DNA from: Leptospira selangorensis
GTDB taxonomy: Bacteria; Spirochaetota; Leptospiria; Leptospirales; Leptospiraceae
Reading direction: 5' to 3'
Assembly (NCBI RefSeq): GCF_004769405.1
Contig: NZ_RQES01000018.1
Coordinates: 530,083-594,082 of the forward strand
DNA length: 64,000 nt
Positions 63,799-64,000 of this stretch are shown piece by piece. The notes beneath the pieces are model-generated. The model had not been told where the DNA came from. It saw only the letters and a program-made list of their open reading frames with translations, and did no database searches. The stretch's first letter is position 1; each line of letters opens with the position of its first letter. A program made the translations under genes and the position numbers.

Positions 63799-63901
63799 AA
63801 TCTGCCTTCTGTTGTATTTGAATCCACTCTAACATAACCTTTGAAATTTACAAGGATTTACGAAAAGTATCTCTATTTTTTGTAAAATTATAAATCGTGT
63901 A

Positions 63902-63916
63902 AATTATGATATAATT
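63902..63916. promoter_or_regulatory. AT-rich palindrome overlapping a -10 element
   Basis: AATTAT-GAT-ATAATT is a perfect inverted repeat that contains TATAAT (63910-63915). It lies between the divergent ArsR-type gene and the partial gene at 63928, as expected for an ArsR-family operator. Confidence 0.45.
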
Positions 63917-63927
63917 ATGTAAATAAA

Positions 63928-64000
63928 ATGGAAAATAACGGTACCAAAGGGGTGATCATCCCTATTGCTTCCGTTTCAATGCATGGTAACCCGGGCCAAA
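63928..64000 (+). CDS. N-terminal start of an unknown gene (3' truncated)
   Basis: ATG 63928 opens a frame that runs off the window, beginning MENNGTKGVIIPIASVSMHG. No ribosome-binding site is visible, and the TATAAT ends only 12 bases before the ATG, so the transcript may be nearly leaderless. Product unknown; its promoter would be covered by the palindrome at 63902. Confidence 0.4.
   Translation, partial: MENNGTKGVIIPIASVSMHGNPGQ

Overview
The window is a stretch of spirochaete chromosome, almost certainly Leptospira. Genes sit tightly on both strands with moderately AT-rich DNA. Lipoproteins carry the loose spirochaetal lipobox (for example LPNC, ALNC, ILSC). The gene set includes several Leptospira or spirochaete hallmarks: a CheX phosphatase, a long membrane-anchored coiled-coil protein of the SpiroCoCo type, a probable periplasmic-flagellum collar TPR protein, a LIC11966-like surface protein, a STAS/HATPase partner-switch pair and a miniature histone-fold protein. 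I see no rRNA, tRNA, CRISPR array, prophage or complete insertion sequence. The single tyrosine recombinase looks like housekeeping XerD.

Layout. 0-5.3 kb: membrane protein, small ORF, beta-barrel porin, CCA-adding/poly(A)-polymerase-type enzyme, RNase HI. 5.3-6.1 kb: aspartate/glutamate leucyltransferase. 6.2-11.8 kb: a cell-envelope sugar block, with an SDR plus FAD oxidoreductase closely resembling the mycobacterial DprE2/DprE1 epimerase pair and two polytopic GT-C-like proteins, one matching the arabinosyltransferase AftB pattern. 11.9-15.3 kb: a c-di-GMP phosphodiesterase and a PilZ-like protein flanking a divergent fatty-acid desaturase. 15.4-20.7 kb: guaB, LolA-like protein, rsmE, thiS-thiE and a WecG/TagA-type transferase. 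20.7-24.4 kb: the large TPR protein. 24.5-27.2 kb: tandem CBM48 protein and trxB with a striking 19-bp palindrome. 27.3-31.8 kb: SGNH and MBOAT acylation genes. 31.8-39.7 kb: xerD, anti-sigma kinase, FapA-domain protein, cheX, SurA/PpiD-like protein. 39.8-44.9 kb: Ste14-like methyltransferase and a GldA-GldF-GldG-DUF4340 ABC cluster. 45-49.8 kb: STAS protein, methyltransferase, SpiroCoCo protein. 50-53.3 kb: histone-map operon, DUF350 protein, queG. 53.3-59.1 kb: surface protein plus Prc-type protease, Pr6Pr protein, AraC regulator divergent from an SDR. 59.1-59.6 kb: a repeat-rich noncoding stretch. 59.6-64 kb: mutY, ubiD-family gene, hldD, ArsR regulator and the start of another gene.

The most interesting items are the DprE1/DprE2/AftB-like block (a possible polyprenyl-phosphate-arabinose route in a diderm), the histone gene coupled to methionine aminopeptidase, a perfect Fur/PerR-type palindrome next to trxB, an IMP dehydrogenase with eukaryote-type active-site motifs, and a family of dispersed 16-bp palindromes that has also landed inside a coding sequence. 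All family assignments come from reading motifs by eye; no database search was run.
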